Shown: in pieces, positions 26,296-34,188 of the stretch | Layout: every line of letters starts with the position of its first letter | How positions within the stretch are numbered: the first letter of the stretch is position 1 | Notes under the pieces: model-generated | What the model was told of the DNA's origin: nothing | What the model saw: only the letters and a program-made list of their open reading frames with translations | Database searches by the model: none | Made by a program: the position numbers and the translations under genes | Origin: Dactylosporangium fulvum | GTDB taxonomy: Bacteria; Actinomycetota; Actinomycetes; Mycobacteriales; Micromonosporaceae | Direction of reading: 5' to 3' | DNA length: 64,000 bases | Assembly (NCBI RefSeq): GCF_025137375.1 | Contig: NZ_CP073720.1 | Span: forward strand, 5,170,501-5,234,500

Positions 26296-27008
26296 GGTCC
26301 GCACTGCACGCGGAGTGGACCAAGCTGCGCACCGCTCCCGGCACCTTCGCGCTGCTCGTCGCCGTCGTCGTGGCGACCATCGGGGTGAGCGCCGCCGCGT
26401 CCGCCTGCGACGGGCCGGGCTGCGGCGCGGACCTGCCGCGGCTGAGCCTCACCGGCGTCCAGCTGGGCCAGGCGGTCGTGGCGATCCTCGCCGTCCTGGT
26501 GATGGGCAACGAGCACAGCACCGGCATGGTCCGGGTCACGCTCACCGCCCTGCCGCGCCGTGCCAGGGTCCTGGCGGCCAAGGCGGCGGTTACGGCCGGC
26601 GCGGTCGCGGCCGCCTCGGTGGTCGCCGTCGCCGGTGCGGTCGTCGTGAGCCGCACGCTGCTGCCTGCGCACACGTTCGTGCTGCGGCCGGCCGCCGGTT
26701 CGGTGCTGTATCTGGTCCTCGTCGGCCTGCTGAGCCTCGGCGTCACCACCGCGGTCCGCAGCCCGGCGGCCGCGATCGGGGTCGTCCTCGGCCTGCTGTA
26801 TGCGCTGCCGATCGTCACGACCGTGGTCACCGACCCGGAGTGGCAGGATCGGCTGCGGCGGTTCGGCCCGGCGACCGCCGGCCTGGCGGTCCAGGCCACC
26901 ACCGGCGAGCCTGTCATCGGCCCGTGGAAAGGACTCGGCGTCCTTGCCCTGTGGGCCCTCGGCACACTCCTGGTCGGTGGCGTGCTGTTCGCCCGGCGTG
27001 ACGCATGA
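26292..27008 (+). CDS. ABC permease, second membrane subunit
   Basis: A 238-residue ABC-2 type permease with about six helices. It starts with the same signature as its neighbour (LHAEWTKLRTAPGTFALLVA) and shares GNEHSTGMVRVTLTALPRRA with the corresponding EYRRGLIRTTFSAAPSR of the first permease. The two are therefore paralogues, of which only the first has acquired the extracellular domain. It completes a one-ATPase/two-permease exporter. Its stop overlaps the next gene. Confidence 0.88.
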   Translation: MRSALHAEWTKLRTAPGTFALLVAVVVATIGVSAAASACDGPGCGADLPRLSLTGVQLGQAVVAILAVLVMGNEHSTGMVRVTLTALPRRARVLAAKAAVTAGAVAAASVVAVAGAVVVSRTLLPAHTFVLRPAAGSVLYLVLVGLLSLGVTTAVRSPAAAIGVVLGLLYALPIVTTVVTDPEWQDRLRRFGPATAGLAVQATTGEPVIGPWKGLGVLALWALGTLLVGGVLFARRDA

Positions 27009-27787
27009 CGGGGCGCCCACATCGTGAAGGGATGACGTCGATGATCGAGCAGCCGTTGCGGGGCGGGTTCGTCAGCGGCCCCGTCCGCGTCGGGGACACC
27101 GTGCGGAAGCCGCCGCCCCGCGACGCCGCCTTCGTCCGCCGCCTGCTGGACCACTTCACGCGGCTGGAGTGGTCCGGCGCGCCCCGGTTCCTCGGCGCCG
27201 ACCCGCAGGGCCGTGACATGCTGAGCTTCATCGACGGTCACGTGCCCTGGCAGCACGGGCGGCAGCCGGCCGAGGTCCGGTCCGTGGAGAGCCTGGCCGG
27301 CGTGGCGCGGCTGGTCCGCCGGTTCCACGACCTGACCGAGGGCACGGCCCTGGCCGGCGACGACGAGGTGGTCTGCCACAACGACCTGTCGCCGAAGAAC
27401 ACCGTGTACCGGGATCACGGCGCCGGGCTGCGGCCGGTCGCGTTCATCGACTGGGACATCGCCGCACCTGGGCGGCGGGTGCACGATCTCGCGCACGTCT
27501 GCTGGCAGTATGTCGGCCTCGGCCCCGATCTGCCCGACGCTGCGGAGGCGGGCCGGCTGGTGCGGGTGGTCGCTGATGCGTATGGCGGTGACGACCGCGC
27601 CGAGTTGGTCGACGCGATCCTGTGGTGGCAGGAGCGGTGCTGGCGCGGGATCGAGGCCGCCGCGGACGCGGGCGAACCGGCGATGATCTGCCTGCGCGAC
27701 CAGGGCGCCGCGGACGAGGTGCGCGCCGCGCACGAGTGGACGGCCCGCAACGCGGACGTGCTGCGGCGGGCGCTCGATGTGCCGTAG
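27005..27787 (+). CDS. Aminoglycoside phosphotransferase-family kinase
   Basis: A 260-residue small-molecule kinase of the APH/choline kinase fold. The catalytic loop VVCHNDLSPKNTVYRDHG and metal motif AFIDWDIAAPGRRVHDLAHV are intact. Members phosphorylate antibiotics or metabolites; the N-lobe is short. The ATGA overlap with the exporter operon favours a start at 27005 and suggests a shared job, such as self-protection against the compound pumped out. ATGs at 27032 and 27041 are alternatives. Confidence 0.82.
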   Translation: MTGRPHREGMTSMIEQPLRGGFVSGPVRVGDTVRKPPPRDAAFVRRLLDHFTRLEWSGAPRFLGADPQGRDMLSFIDGHVPWQHGRQPAEVRSVESLAGVARLVRRFHDLTEGTALAGDDEVVCHNDLSPKNTVYRDHGAGLRPVAFIDWDIAAPGRRVHDLAHVCWQYVGLGPDLPDAAEAGRLVRVVADAYGGDDRAELVDAILWWQERCWRGIEAAADAGEPAMICLRDQGAADEVRAAHEWTARNADVLRRALDVP

Positions 27788-27896
27788 CCGACCCGGCCGG
27801 CGGCCGGCGTGGACCGGTTCCGGCCCATCATCCCGCCGGATCACTCGATCCAGCGTGATTCGTACAGGTGATCGAAATGTGCTGTATGCTGCGGCA

Positions 27897-28541
27897 ATGG
27901 CGACGTCGGACAGCGGCATCAGCGGCCGTCAGCAGCGCATCCTCGCGATGATCCGCAGTTGGATCGACGAGCACGGTTATCCGCCCACCGTGCGGGAGAT
28001 CGGTGCGGCCGTCGGGCTCGGGTCCACCTCGTCCGTGGCCCACCACCTCAAGGCCCTCGAGCGGCAGGGACTGCTGCGCCGGGCGGCACGCGGACCGCGA
28101 GCGGTCGACGTTCGCGGCGCCGGGCACGGCACCGGACCCGGCGGCACGCACGCCGGTGGACGCGATGCGGGTGTGCGGGTGCCGGTCGTCGGCACGATCG
28201 CCGCCGGTGGGCCGATCCTCGCCGAGCAGGTCGTCGACGACGACCTCACGCTGCCGTCCACCCTGGTCGGTCACGGCACGTTGTTCGCGCTGCGCGTCAA
28301 GGGTGATTCGATGATCGAGGCCGCCATCTGCGACGGCGACCTCGTGGTCGTGCGGCAGCAGTCGGTCGCCGAGAACGGCGACATCGTGGCGGCGATGCTC
28401 GACGGCGAGGCGACCGTGAAGGTGTACCGCACCCGCGACGGCCACGTGGAGCTGGTGCCGCGCAACCCGGCGTATGACGTGATCCCCGCCGATGGCGCGG
28501 TCGTCCTCGGCAAGGTGGTGTGCGTCCTGCGCCGCATGTGA
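27897..28541 (+). CDS. lexA: LexA-type SOS repressor
   Basis: A 214-residue repressor. The winged helix matches LexA (RQQRILAMIRSWIDEHGYPP, TVREIGAAVGLGSTSSVAHH). The peptidase half has the self-cleavage site Ala103-Gly104 in GTIAAGGP, catalytic Ser138 in KGDSM and Lys175 in EATVKVY. It therefore represses DNA-damage genes until RecA triggers cleavage. A TATGCT hexamer 8 bases upstream points to a leaderless or near-leaderless transcript. No canonical CGAAC-N4-GTTCG box is seen; TTCG-N10-CGAA lies upstream instead. It is not beside nrdR, the usual lexA neighbour in actinobacteria, so it could be a second copy. Confidence 0.88.
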   Translation: MATSDSGISGRQQRILAMIRSWIDEHGYPPTVREIGAAVGLGSTSSVAHHLKALERQGLLRRAARGPRAVDVRGAGHGTGPGGTHAGGRDAGVRVPVVGTIAAGGPILAEQVVDDDLTLPSTLVGHGTLFALRVKGDSMIEAAICDGDLVVVRQQSVAENGDIVAAMLDGEATVKVYRTRDGHVELVPRNPAYDVIPADGAVVLGKVVCVLRRM

Positions 28542-28588
28542 CACGCCACTGCGGGGCGGTGGTCTTCCCGGGCGAGCGGATCGGGGTG

Positions 28589-29233
28589 TCAGCGTGGCGA
28601 GGCGTACGCCAGCGGCACCGGTGTCGGCTGGTCCGCCCAGGTGCCCGTCAGGCTTGCCCGGCCCGACGGTCCGGCAGGCGCCGCTGCGCCGCCGGCCAGG
28701 TCCAGGGCGCGCACCACGGCCAGGGTCACCGTGTCGGTTTCGATCAGCGTCGGATCGCCGTCGACGACTCGGCGGACAGCCCCGGCGGCCAGGCCGGGGC
28801 CGCCGGGGGCGGTGACCGTCATACTGGCCGCGCGCTGCTGCAGCTGGCCGTCTACCTCGAGATACTCCACCGCTTGGCGGGTGTCGCCCAGGATCGCGCT
28901 CGCGAGGACGGTGGCGTAGAGGGAGTCGCCGCAGGCGTCATACACCCAGCGCTTGCCCAGCACCGAATGGTCCGTCGTGCCGATGAGCCACGCCTCGGCG
29001 GCGGCGAGCGGGGCGCCGCGATACGTGAGCGGGACCTGGAAGACCGCGCCGTCGCCGGCGCTCACCAGCATGGCCTCGATGCCCACCTCGCCGGCGGGGT
29101 CGTCGAAGCGGTACGCCGCCACACGGGCCAGGGCGCCGGCGTCGCGGTCACCGTGCCAACCCTGGGCGGGCAGCCAGCCTGCCAGCAGTTCCAGCTTCGA
29201 GGGAGTCAGCTCAGCCCGGTGCAGCAACGCCAT
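28589..29233 (-). CDS. Maltokinase N-terminal cap-like protein
   Basis: A 214-residue stand-alone protein like the N-terminal cap domain of actinobacterial maltokinase (MALLHRAELTPSKLELLAGW, RFDDPAGEVGIEAMLV, VPLTYRGAPLAAAEAWLIGT, DHSVLGKRWVYDACGDS). The kinase domain is absent, so it is not a maltokinase. Stand-alone forms are common and their role is unknown. The ATG at 29233 has AGGA upstream. The frame stays open back to 29437 through a fragment of an unrelated hydrolase gene, which is treated separately. Confidence 0.8.
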   Translation of the reverse strand: MALLHRAELTPSKLELLAGWLPAQGWHGDRDAGALARVAAYRFDDPAGEVGIEAMLVSAGDGAVFQVPLTYRGAPLAAAEAWLIGTTDHSVLGKRWVYDACGDSLYATVLASAILGDTRQAVEYLEVDGQLQQRAASMTVTAPGGPGLAAGAVRRVVDGDPTLIETDTVTLAVVRALDLAGGAAAPAGPSGRASLTGTWADQPTPVPLAYASPR

Positions 29234-29437
29234 GTGGTGCATCCTAGGGGCGCCGCCGCCCGCCTCGATCGGCGAGTGCTCGCGAAGCCGGGGCCGGGGG
29301 AGCAGCGCCGAAGCGGTCGGCAGCAGTTCGGCCGCGCTGCCCGCCAGGCCGTGCAGCAGCACGACAGGTTCGCCGCCCGCGCCGCCGTGCAGACACGACA
29401 GCCGCGCCGGGCCGTGCAGCTCCACCCGCTCCGGCAC
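29234..29437 (-). pseudogene. Truncated alpha/beta hydrolase remnant
   Basis: A GTG at 29437 with strong GGAGGGAGG encodes RVELHGPARLSCLHGGAGGE and PVVLLHGLAGSAAELLPTAS, the first strands and oxyanion-hole HG motif of an alpha/beta hydrolase. After about 50 residues the similarity stops (no catalytic Ser, Asp or His) and the frame runs into the maltokinase-cap gene. This is best read as a deletion that removed the rest of the hydrolase. A read-through fusion protein could be made. Confidence 0.6.
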
Positions 29438-29456
29438 GGCGGCCTCCCTCCGGTGC

Positions 29457-29528
29457 CTAGCCGCGCGGCAACTCGTCCTCCACCACGAACGAGGCCCAGC
29501 ACTTCGGACCCATGAGGTTGATGCTCAT
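29457..29528 (-). pseudogene. Truncated VOC/glyoxalase-type gene
   Basis: Its ATG overlaps the ArsR stop (TGATG). It encodes only 23 residues beginning MSINLMGPKCWASFVVEDEL and then stops. That start is typical of VOC-superfamily proteins encoded after ArsR regulators, so almost the whole gene appears to have been deleted. The match is short and the family call is tentative. Confidence 0.45.
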
Positions 29529-29818
29529 CACGACTCCTTGGCCGGGCGGTTGAGCCACCGCTCGACGATCTGCTCGAGCGGTGCGGGGTTGACGGAATGG
29601 AACTTGTAGCGCCCTTCCCGCCGCGACACGACCAGCCCGGCGGCCTCCAGCAGCTCCAGGTGCTGCGAGATCGCCTGCCGTGACGAGGTGATCCGGTGCT
29701 TCATGGTCAGGCGTGAGCAGATCTCGAACAGGGTCTGACCGTCGCGCTCGGTCAGCTCGTCGAGGATCTTCCGGCGGGTCGGGTCGGCGATCGCCTTGAA
29801 CACGTCACCGTTCTCCAC
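29528..29818 (-). CDS. ArsR-family transcriptional regulator
   Basis: A 96-residue winged-helix repressor starting at GTG 29818 (a TTG 6 codons upstream is possible). Motifs: GDVFKAIADPTRRKILDELT, HRITSSRQAISQHLELLEAA and the wing GLVVSRREGRYKFHSVNP. No metal-binding cysteine cluster is present, so it belongs to the non-metal ArsR group that usually controls START/VOC-type genes. TATAAT lies 8 bases before the GTG on the minus strand, implying a leaderless mRNA, and a palindrome overlaps that promoter. Its downstream operon genes are now truncated. Confidence 0.88.
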   Translation of the reverse strand: MENGDVFKAIADPTRRKILDELTERDGQTLFEICSRLTMKHRITSSRQAISQHLELLEAAGLVVSRREGRYKFHSVNPAPLEQIVERWLNRPAKES

Positions 29819-29832
29819 GGCATCGATTATAT

Positions 29833-29848
29833 GCAAGTAGTCGCTTGC
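29833..29848. promoter_or_regulatory. Palindromic operator at arsR promoter
   Basis: GCAAG-TAGTCG-CTTGC lies directly upstream of the minus-strand TATAAT (about 29827-29832) that drives the ArsR gene. Position and symmetry fit an autoregulatory ArsR site. Confidence 0.5.
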
Positions 29849-30065
29849 CTATCAAGGTGGGCAGACTCGCGCCGTTCCGGTGCCTCGCCCTCGACTACGT
29901 CCCGGCGGCTCCGTCGGCCGGGTTCGACAGCTGGGAGCAGCGGCTGCGTCACTTCGCGGTGCCCGAGGACGAGTGGGACGACGGCGCGGCGATCGAGGAC
30001 CCGTCCGGCACCGGCCGCGGATCTCGTTCTGACGACGGGTTGTCCGCCGCGGATACGCTTGCGGC

Positions 30066-30527
30066 ATGCTGCAGGCCAGGAAGACCAGTGTCTGGCGGAG
30101 CCGCTACGAGGTCGTCGCCGACGGCCGCCCGGTGACCACGTGGGACGGCGCGTTCTGGAACAACGGCGGCGACTTCACCCTCGACGGCCGGCGTTACGAG
30201 GTGCGCGGCAACGCCTGGGGGAGCCGGTTCACCATGGTCGACGGCAGCGGCGCGCAGCTCGCCCGGGCCGAGCGCGTCGGCCGCAAGCGCTGGACCGTCG
30301 AGGCCGGCGGCCGGGTGCACCACTTCCAGCGCGCCTCGGTGTTCGGCAGCGAGCAGGAGCTGGTCACCGACGGCCGCCGGGTCGGCTCGGTGCGCTGCAC
30401 CAGCGTCTGGCGCGGCGACGTCACCGCCGACCTGCCCGGGCTGCCGCTGCCGGTGCAGATCTTCGTGCTCGGCGTGGCCGTCGCGATGTGGAACGCGCAG
30501 GCGGCAGCGTCTGGCGCGGGGGGCTGA
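30066..30527 (+). CDS. Hypothetical protein, LURP-one/tubby-like fold
   Basis: A 153-residue protein built of short beta strands with Trp/Arg-rich turns (SVWRSRYEVVADGRPVTTWD, GDFTLDGRRYEVRGNAW, VGRKRWTVEAGGRVHHF) and a hydrophobic C-terminal segment (VQIFVLGVAVAMW). It resembles the actinobacterial LURP-one-related/tubby-like group, whose role is unknown; the C-terminal segment may bind membrane. A good family-typical start at ATG 30066. Upstream 29845-30060 contains a frame (FDSWEQRLRHFAVPEDEWDD) that may be a gene remnant. Confidence 0.6.
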   Translation: MLQARKTSVWRSRYEVVADGRPVTTWDGAFWNNGGDFTLDGRRYEVRGNAWGSRFTMVDGSGAQLARAERVGRKRWTVEAGGRVHHFQRASVFGSEQELVTDGRRVGSVRCTSVWRGDVTADLPGLPLPVQIFVLGVAVAMWNAQAAASGAGG

Positions 30528-30775
30528 CGGCCGCGTCCGCAGGAAGCGCGCCGCGGTCGCCTCGGGCAGATGACGCAGGCGGAGCGCGGCTCGGCGACGG
30601 CGGCGGACCGCACCTGCGCGGCCTCGCCCGGCAGCGCCGCGCACCGCGGCCTCGCCCGGCAGGCGGTCCGCCGGTCGGACACGCCGCGGACCTCGCCGAT
30701 CAATGCCATGTATCCCGGTATGGGCGATTACGATCGTTTCGTCCGGAGTGGGCGCTGAGTATCTTGGGGGACCCC

Positions 30776-31483
30776 ATGCGCGGTGGTCGTTCGTTTGTCG
30801 TCGTCTCGACGGTGGCGGCGGTGGTGGCGGGAACGGCGACGACGGCCGGTGCCGCGGCGCGGAACACGGTCGCCGTGTGGCAGATGAACGAGTCCGCCGG
30901 CGCGCGGACGATGGTGGACAGCGGCGGCCGCGGGCTGCACGGCGCTGTCGGCGGCGAGATCGTCACCGGCGTGCGGACCGGCGGCGCGACGGGGTACCAC
31001 TTCAGCCGCCTGGCACCGGACACCCCGCCGCCGCACCCGCGGCACCTGGTGACCGTGCCCGACAACGCGGCCCTCGACCCCGGCACGCGCGACTACGCGG
31101 TGACCCTGCGGCTGCGCACGACGGGCAAGTTCGGCAACCTCGTCCAGAAGGGCCAGGCGACCGTCGCCGGCGGCAACTTCAAGCTCCAGATCCCCAGCGG
31201 CAAGGTCCAGTGCCTGTTCCGCGGCTCGTCGGGCTCGGTCATCGTGACCGCGCCGCGGGCCATCAACGACGGTCGCTGGCACACGGTCCGGTGCGAGCGC
31301 ACCGCGTCGGGCCTGACGCTCGCCGTCGACGGCCAGACGGTGGCGCGCCGTGCCGGCCGTACCGGCGCCATAGCCAACTCCTGGCCGGTCTCCATCGGCG
31401 GCAAGACCAGCTGCGACCAGATCGACGTCGGCTGCGACTACTACTTCGGCGACCTCGACTACATCGCCATCGAGGCGGGCTGA
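30776..31483 (+). CDS. Secreted LamG/concanavalin-like protein
   Basis: A 235-residue exported protein: signal peptide (FVVVSTVAAVVAGTATTAGA), then a single jelly-roll domain (AVWQMNESAGARTMVDSGGR, DYAVTLRLRTTGKFGNLVQK, WHTVRCERTASGLTLAVDGQ) ending with a disulfide-capable pair in TSCDQIDVGCDYYFGDLDY. No catalytic residues are seen, so a carbohydrate-binding or adhesive role is most likely. The ATG at 30776 has TGGGGGA upstream. Just 5' of it (30615-30665) a 16-base GC-rich unit is directly repeated twice. Confidence 0.75.
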   Translation: MRGGRSFVVVSTVAAVVAGTATTAGAAARNTVAVWQMNESAGARTMVDSGGRGLHGAVGGEIVTGVRTGGATGYHFSRLAPDTPPPHPRHLVTVPDNAALDPGTRDYAVTLRLRTTGKFGNLVQKGQATVAGGNFKLQIPSGKVQCLFRGSSGSVIVTAPRAINDGRWHTVRCERTASGLTLAVDGQTVARRAGRTGAIANSWPVSIGGKTSCDQIDVGCDYYFGDLDYIAIEAG

Positions 31484-31656
31484 CCGGCGAGGGGAAGCCG
31501 CTCGCGGACGGCCCGTCCCGCCGGGTGGCCGGGCCCGTGCGCGGTCTCGGTGACGAGCAGGGCGGCGGCCACCACACCACCTGCGGCCGCCGGCCGTCGT
31601 ATCCGACCCGTGCCGTCGATGGTGCCAGGGCGCCGCCAGGTGCATAGGGTGTCGTC

Positions 31657-32436
31657 GTGGACGACACCCGGGCGGATGCCTACCTGGAGCGGATCGGTGT
31701 GGACCGGCCCGCCCGGCCCGACCTCGACGCTCTACGGCGGCTGCAGCGGGCGCACCTCGGCGCCGTGCCGTTCGAGAATCTCAGCATCCACCTCGGCGAG
31801 CCGGTCGTGCTCGAGGAGGCGGCGCTGCTCGACAAGATCGTCGACCGGCGCCGCGGCGGGTTCTGCTACGAGCTCAACGGCGCGTTCGGTGCGCTGCTGC
31901 GGGCGCTCGGCTACCGGGTGACGCTGCACTCGGCGCGGGTCTGGGGCGGCGGGCGGTTCAGCGCGCCGTTCGACCACCTGGCGCTGCGGGTCGAGCTCGA
32001 CGCTCCCTGGCTCGTCGACGTCGGGTTCGGCCGGTTCTGCCACCATCCGCTGCGCCTCGACGCGCGTGGCCCGCAGTCCGACCCCGGCGGCGTGTTCGAG
32101 GTCGTCGAGCACCCGGGCGCCGCCGGGCCGCCGGACCTCGACGTGCGCGGCGAGAGCGGCTGGGAGTACCGGCTCGACCAGCGGCCGTACGACCTCTCCG
32201 ACTTCGTCCCGACGTGCTGGTGGCACCAGACGTCGCCGGCGTCGCACTTCCCGCGGTCGCTCACCTGCTCGCGCCTCACCGCGTCCGGCGGCCGCGTCAC
32301 GTTGAGCGGCACCACGCTCATCACCACCGACGGGGAGACGCGCAGCGAGCGGGTGCTGTCCACCGAGGAGGCGCTCAGCGCGTACGACTCGGAATTCGGC
32401 ATCGTCCTGGACCGCCTGCCGGTGGTGGACCGGTGA
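31657..32436 (+). CDS. nat: Arylamine N-acetyltransferase
   Basis: A 259-residue NAT that transfers acetyl from acetyl-CoA to arylamines or hydrazines. The full Cys-His-Asp triad is visible: C70 in RRRGGFCYELN, H107 in PFDHLALRV and D121 in LVDVGFG. Length fits the family (about 270). In actinomycetes NATs also act in amide-closing steps of ansamycin synthesis, but no biosynthetic genes are near. A GTG start; the stop overlaps the next gene as GTGA. Confidence 0.92.
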   Translation: MDDTRADAYLERIGVDRPARPDLDALRRLQRAHLGAVPFENLSIHLGEPVVLEEAALLDKIVDRRRGGFCYELNGAFGALLRALGYRVTLHSARVWGGGRFSAPFDHLALRVELDAPWLVDVGFGRFCHHPLRLDARGPQSDPGGVFEVVEHPGAAGPPDLDVRGESGWEYRLDQRPYDLSDFVPTCWWHQTSPASHFPRSLTCSRLTASGGRVTLSGTTLITTDGETRSERVLSTEEALSAYDSEFGIVLDRLPVVDR

Positions 32437-33107
32437 GCCTGGAGCTGCACCGCAACCGCCGGTCGCTGGCGCTCGGCGTGCTGGTCGCCCTGGCGGGCCT
32501 CGTCGGCCTGTTCTGCGCGTGGAACGCCGCCAACACCCTGAGCACCGTCTTCTACGCGATCTTCGGCGGGCTGGCCGTGCTGCTCGGCGCCGGGCTGGTC
32601 CGCGAGGAGTTCCGGCCGTTCCGGTTCGGCGTCGGCGCCGAGGGCCTGACCCTGACGGGCGGCACGGTGCCCTGGCCGGAGGTCGTCTCGGTCGCGCTCG
32701 ACGAGCCGGTCAGCGGCCCGGGCGGTCCGTACGTCCGCCTGGTGACCACCGACGGCGACGAGCGTGTCGTGCTGAAGCTCGACGACGTGCGGGAGTCGCG
32801 GGCCGAGGTGGCGGAGGTGCTGGAACGCCACGGCGGCGCCCGCTTCACCGACGCGCCCCGGGAGCGCCGGACCCGCCTCGCGCTGCCCGACTTCCGCATC
32901 GTGCTGCGGGGGTACGAGCGGGGCCACGTCGACGCGCTGCTGCGCCGCGCCGGCGACGCCCTCCTGCCGGGCGGCGAGCACGACCGTCCCGCGGTGCGGG
33001 CGAGCATCGACGAGGCCCGCCTGCCGGTCGCCGGCCGCGGCTACGACCGCGAACAGGTCGACCGCGCCCTGCGCGCGATCACTGTCAAGCTGCTCGGCGA
33101 ACCCTGA
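32433..33107 (+). CDS. Membrane protein with two DivIVA-type motifs
   Basis: A 224-residue protein: two N-terminal helices (ALGVLVALAGLVGLFCAW, TVFYAIFGGLAVLLGAGLV), a PH-like beta domain (FRFGVGAEGLTLTGGTVPWP), then two DivIVA-like signatures (RIVLRGYERGHVDALLRR and AGRGYDREQVDRALRAI). Such motifs normally target curved membrane or the division/apical-growth machinery. It is translationally coupled to nat, which has no obvious connection. Function is not established. Confidence 0.7.
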   Translation: MSLELHRNRRSLALGVLVALAGLVGLFCAWNAANTLSTVFYAIFGGLAVLLGAGLVREEFRPFRFGVGAEGLTLTGGTVPWPEVVSVALDEPVSGPGGPYVRLVTTDGDERVVLKLDDVRESRAEVAEVLERHGGARFTDAPRERRTRLALPDFRIVLRGYERGHVDALLRRAGDALLPGGEHDRPAVRASIDEARLPVAGRGYDREQVDRALRAITVKLLGEP

Positions 33108-33110
33108 CGG

Positions 33111-33132
33111 CCCGGCGCCGCGCGGCGCCGGG
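33111..33132. terminator. GC hairpin between convergent genes
   Basis: Perfect 9-bp stem CCCGGCGCC / GGCGCCGGG with a 4-nt loop, 3 bases after the DivIVA-motif gene and 10 bases before the end of the zinc-ribbon gene. Confidence 0.7.
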
Positions 33133-33142
33133 ACCGTGACGG

Positions 33143-33598
33143 TCACTCGACCGGGGCGTCCGCGGCCCACACCCCGAGCGCCACGATCAGCAGGATGAGC
33201 GCCAGCACCGCGCCGGCCACGATCGCGCCGGGCCGCAGCAGCACCGGCTGGCCCGGGTCGAGCGGCGCCGGCAACTCGGCGGCGACGCCCGGGGTCGGTT
33301 GCGGCGGGGCCAGCCGCAGCACCTTGCGCAGCCGGATCCGGTCGATGAGCAGCACGACCGGGATGCCGAGCGCAGCGACGCCCCACCACCCGCCCAGCAG
33401 CGTCCGATTGGCCCGGCGCCGGAACGTCGCCAGCCCACAGGAGCGGCACATCCAGCCCCGGTTGAACGACATGACGTAGAAGATCAAGATGCTCATGATC
33501 GACTGGAACGTGACGCGGACCGCCGGATGCGAGCCGCAGAACTGACACTCACCCGCGGCGGGAGGGCGGAGGCCAGCCGGAGCCATGGGAACGGACAT
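33143..33598 (-). CDS. Zinc-ribbon membrane protein
   Basis: A 151-residue protein with a CxxC-CxxC zinc ribbon at the N-terminus (ECQFCGSHPAV ... GWMCRSCGLATFRR), a hydrophobic helix at about 63-80 (GGWWGVAALGIPVVLLIDRI) and another at the C-terminus (PGAIVAGAVLALILLIVALG). Related proteins are common in actinomycetes with unknown role. The ATG at 33598 lies about 12 bases after GAGGGG; an upstream in-frame ATG is not supported. Confidence 0.7.
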   Translation of the reverse strand: MSVPMAPAGLRPPAAGECQFCGSHPAVRVTFQSIMSILIFYVMSFNRGWMCRSCGLATFRRRANRTLLGGWWGVAALGIPVVLLIDRIRLRKVLRLAPPQPTPGVAAELPAPLDPGQPVLLRPGAIVAGAVLALILLIVALGVWAADAPVE

Positions 33599-33650
33599 GC
33601 TCTTTTCCCCTCGTGACTGCCGCATGATCTTCGATGCGGCAGCGGAGACC

Positions 33651-34079
33651 TTAGCGCATGTCCAGCCGCTGCAGTGTCCCGTCATCCTCGGCACCGTCGA
33701 AGAAGCGGTCCAGCACGCGCCGGAACACCGGCTGGTCCGGCTGCGCCCGGTGGAACAGCGTCATCGAGGAGCCCAGCTTCATCGCGTCGATGCCGCCCAG
33801 GATCTGCCCGGCGGTGTGCTCGGTGTCGGCGAGCAGCAGCCCGGCGCACTCCACGAGGCGCGGGCCGAGCACCGGATGCCGCAGATACGCGCGGGCCTCG
33901 TCGAGCGACGCGATGGCGTAGCGCCGCGCGGTCGCGCTGCGCCCGAGCCCGGCGATCTGCGGGAACACGAACCACATCCAGTGGCTGCTCTTCCGGCCCC
34001 GCCGCAGCTCGGCGACGACCTGCGGGTAGACGCCGTCCTGAGCGTCGACGAACCGGGACAGCTGGTACGGATCGTCCAT
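33651..34079 (-). CDS. DUF1810 family protein
   Basis: A 142-residue protein matching DUF1810 along its full length: YQLSRFVDAQDGVYPQVVAE, RRGRKSSHWMWFVFPQIAGL, YAIASLDEARAYLRHPVLG and a C-terminal SSMTLFHRAQPDQPVFRRVL. The fold is conserved in bacteria and no biochemical function is settled. It is a single gene with no obvious partner. Confidence 0.88.
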   Translation of the reverse strand: MDDPYQLSRFVDAQDGVYPQVVAELRRGRKSSHWMWFVFPQIAGLGRSATARRYAIASLDEARAYLRHPVLGPRLVECAGLLLADTEHTAGQILGGIDAMKLGSSMTLFHRAQPDQPVFRRVLDRFFDGAEDDGTLQRLDMR

Positions 34080-34188
34080 GACCCGACCCTACGTCGGGCG
34101 GCTCCGCCATCATCGGCGGCCCGCTGGACCATCCGCGATCCGCTCCGCCGGCGCGGTCACCGGGTCGTCGTCGAGCTCGGGCACGGGA

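Noticed and set aside
27841..27896. Canonical actinobacterial SOS box upstream of lexA
   Set aside because: CGAAC-N4-GTTCG is not present; only a weaker TTCG-N10-CGAA pairing is seen.
28589..29437. A genuine hydrolase-maltokinase cap fusion enzyme
   Set aside because: The hydrolase part lacks its catalytic residues and the cap domain has its own start with AGGA; an accidental in-frame junction fits better.
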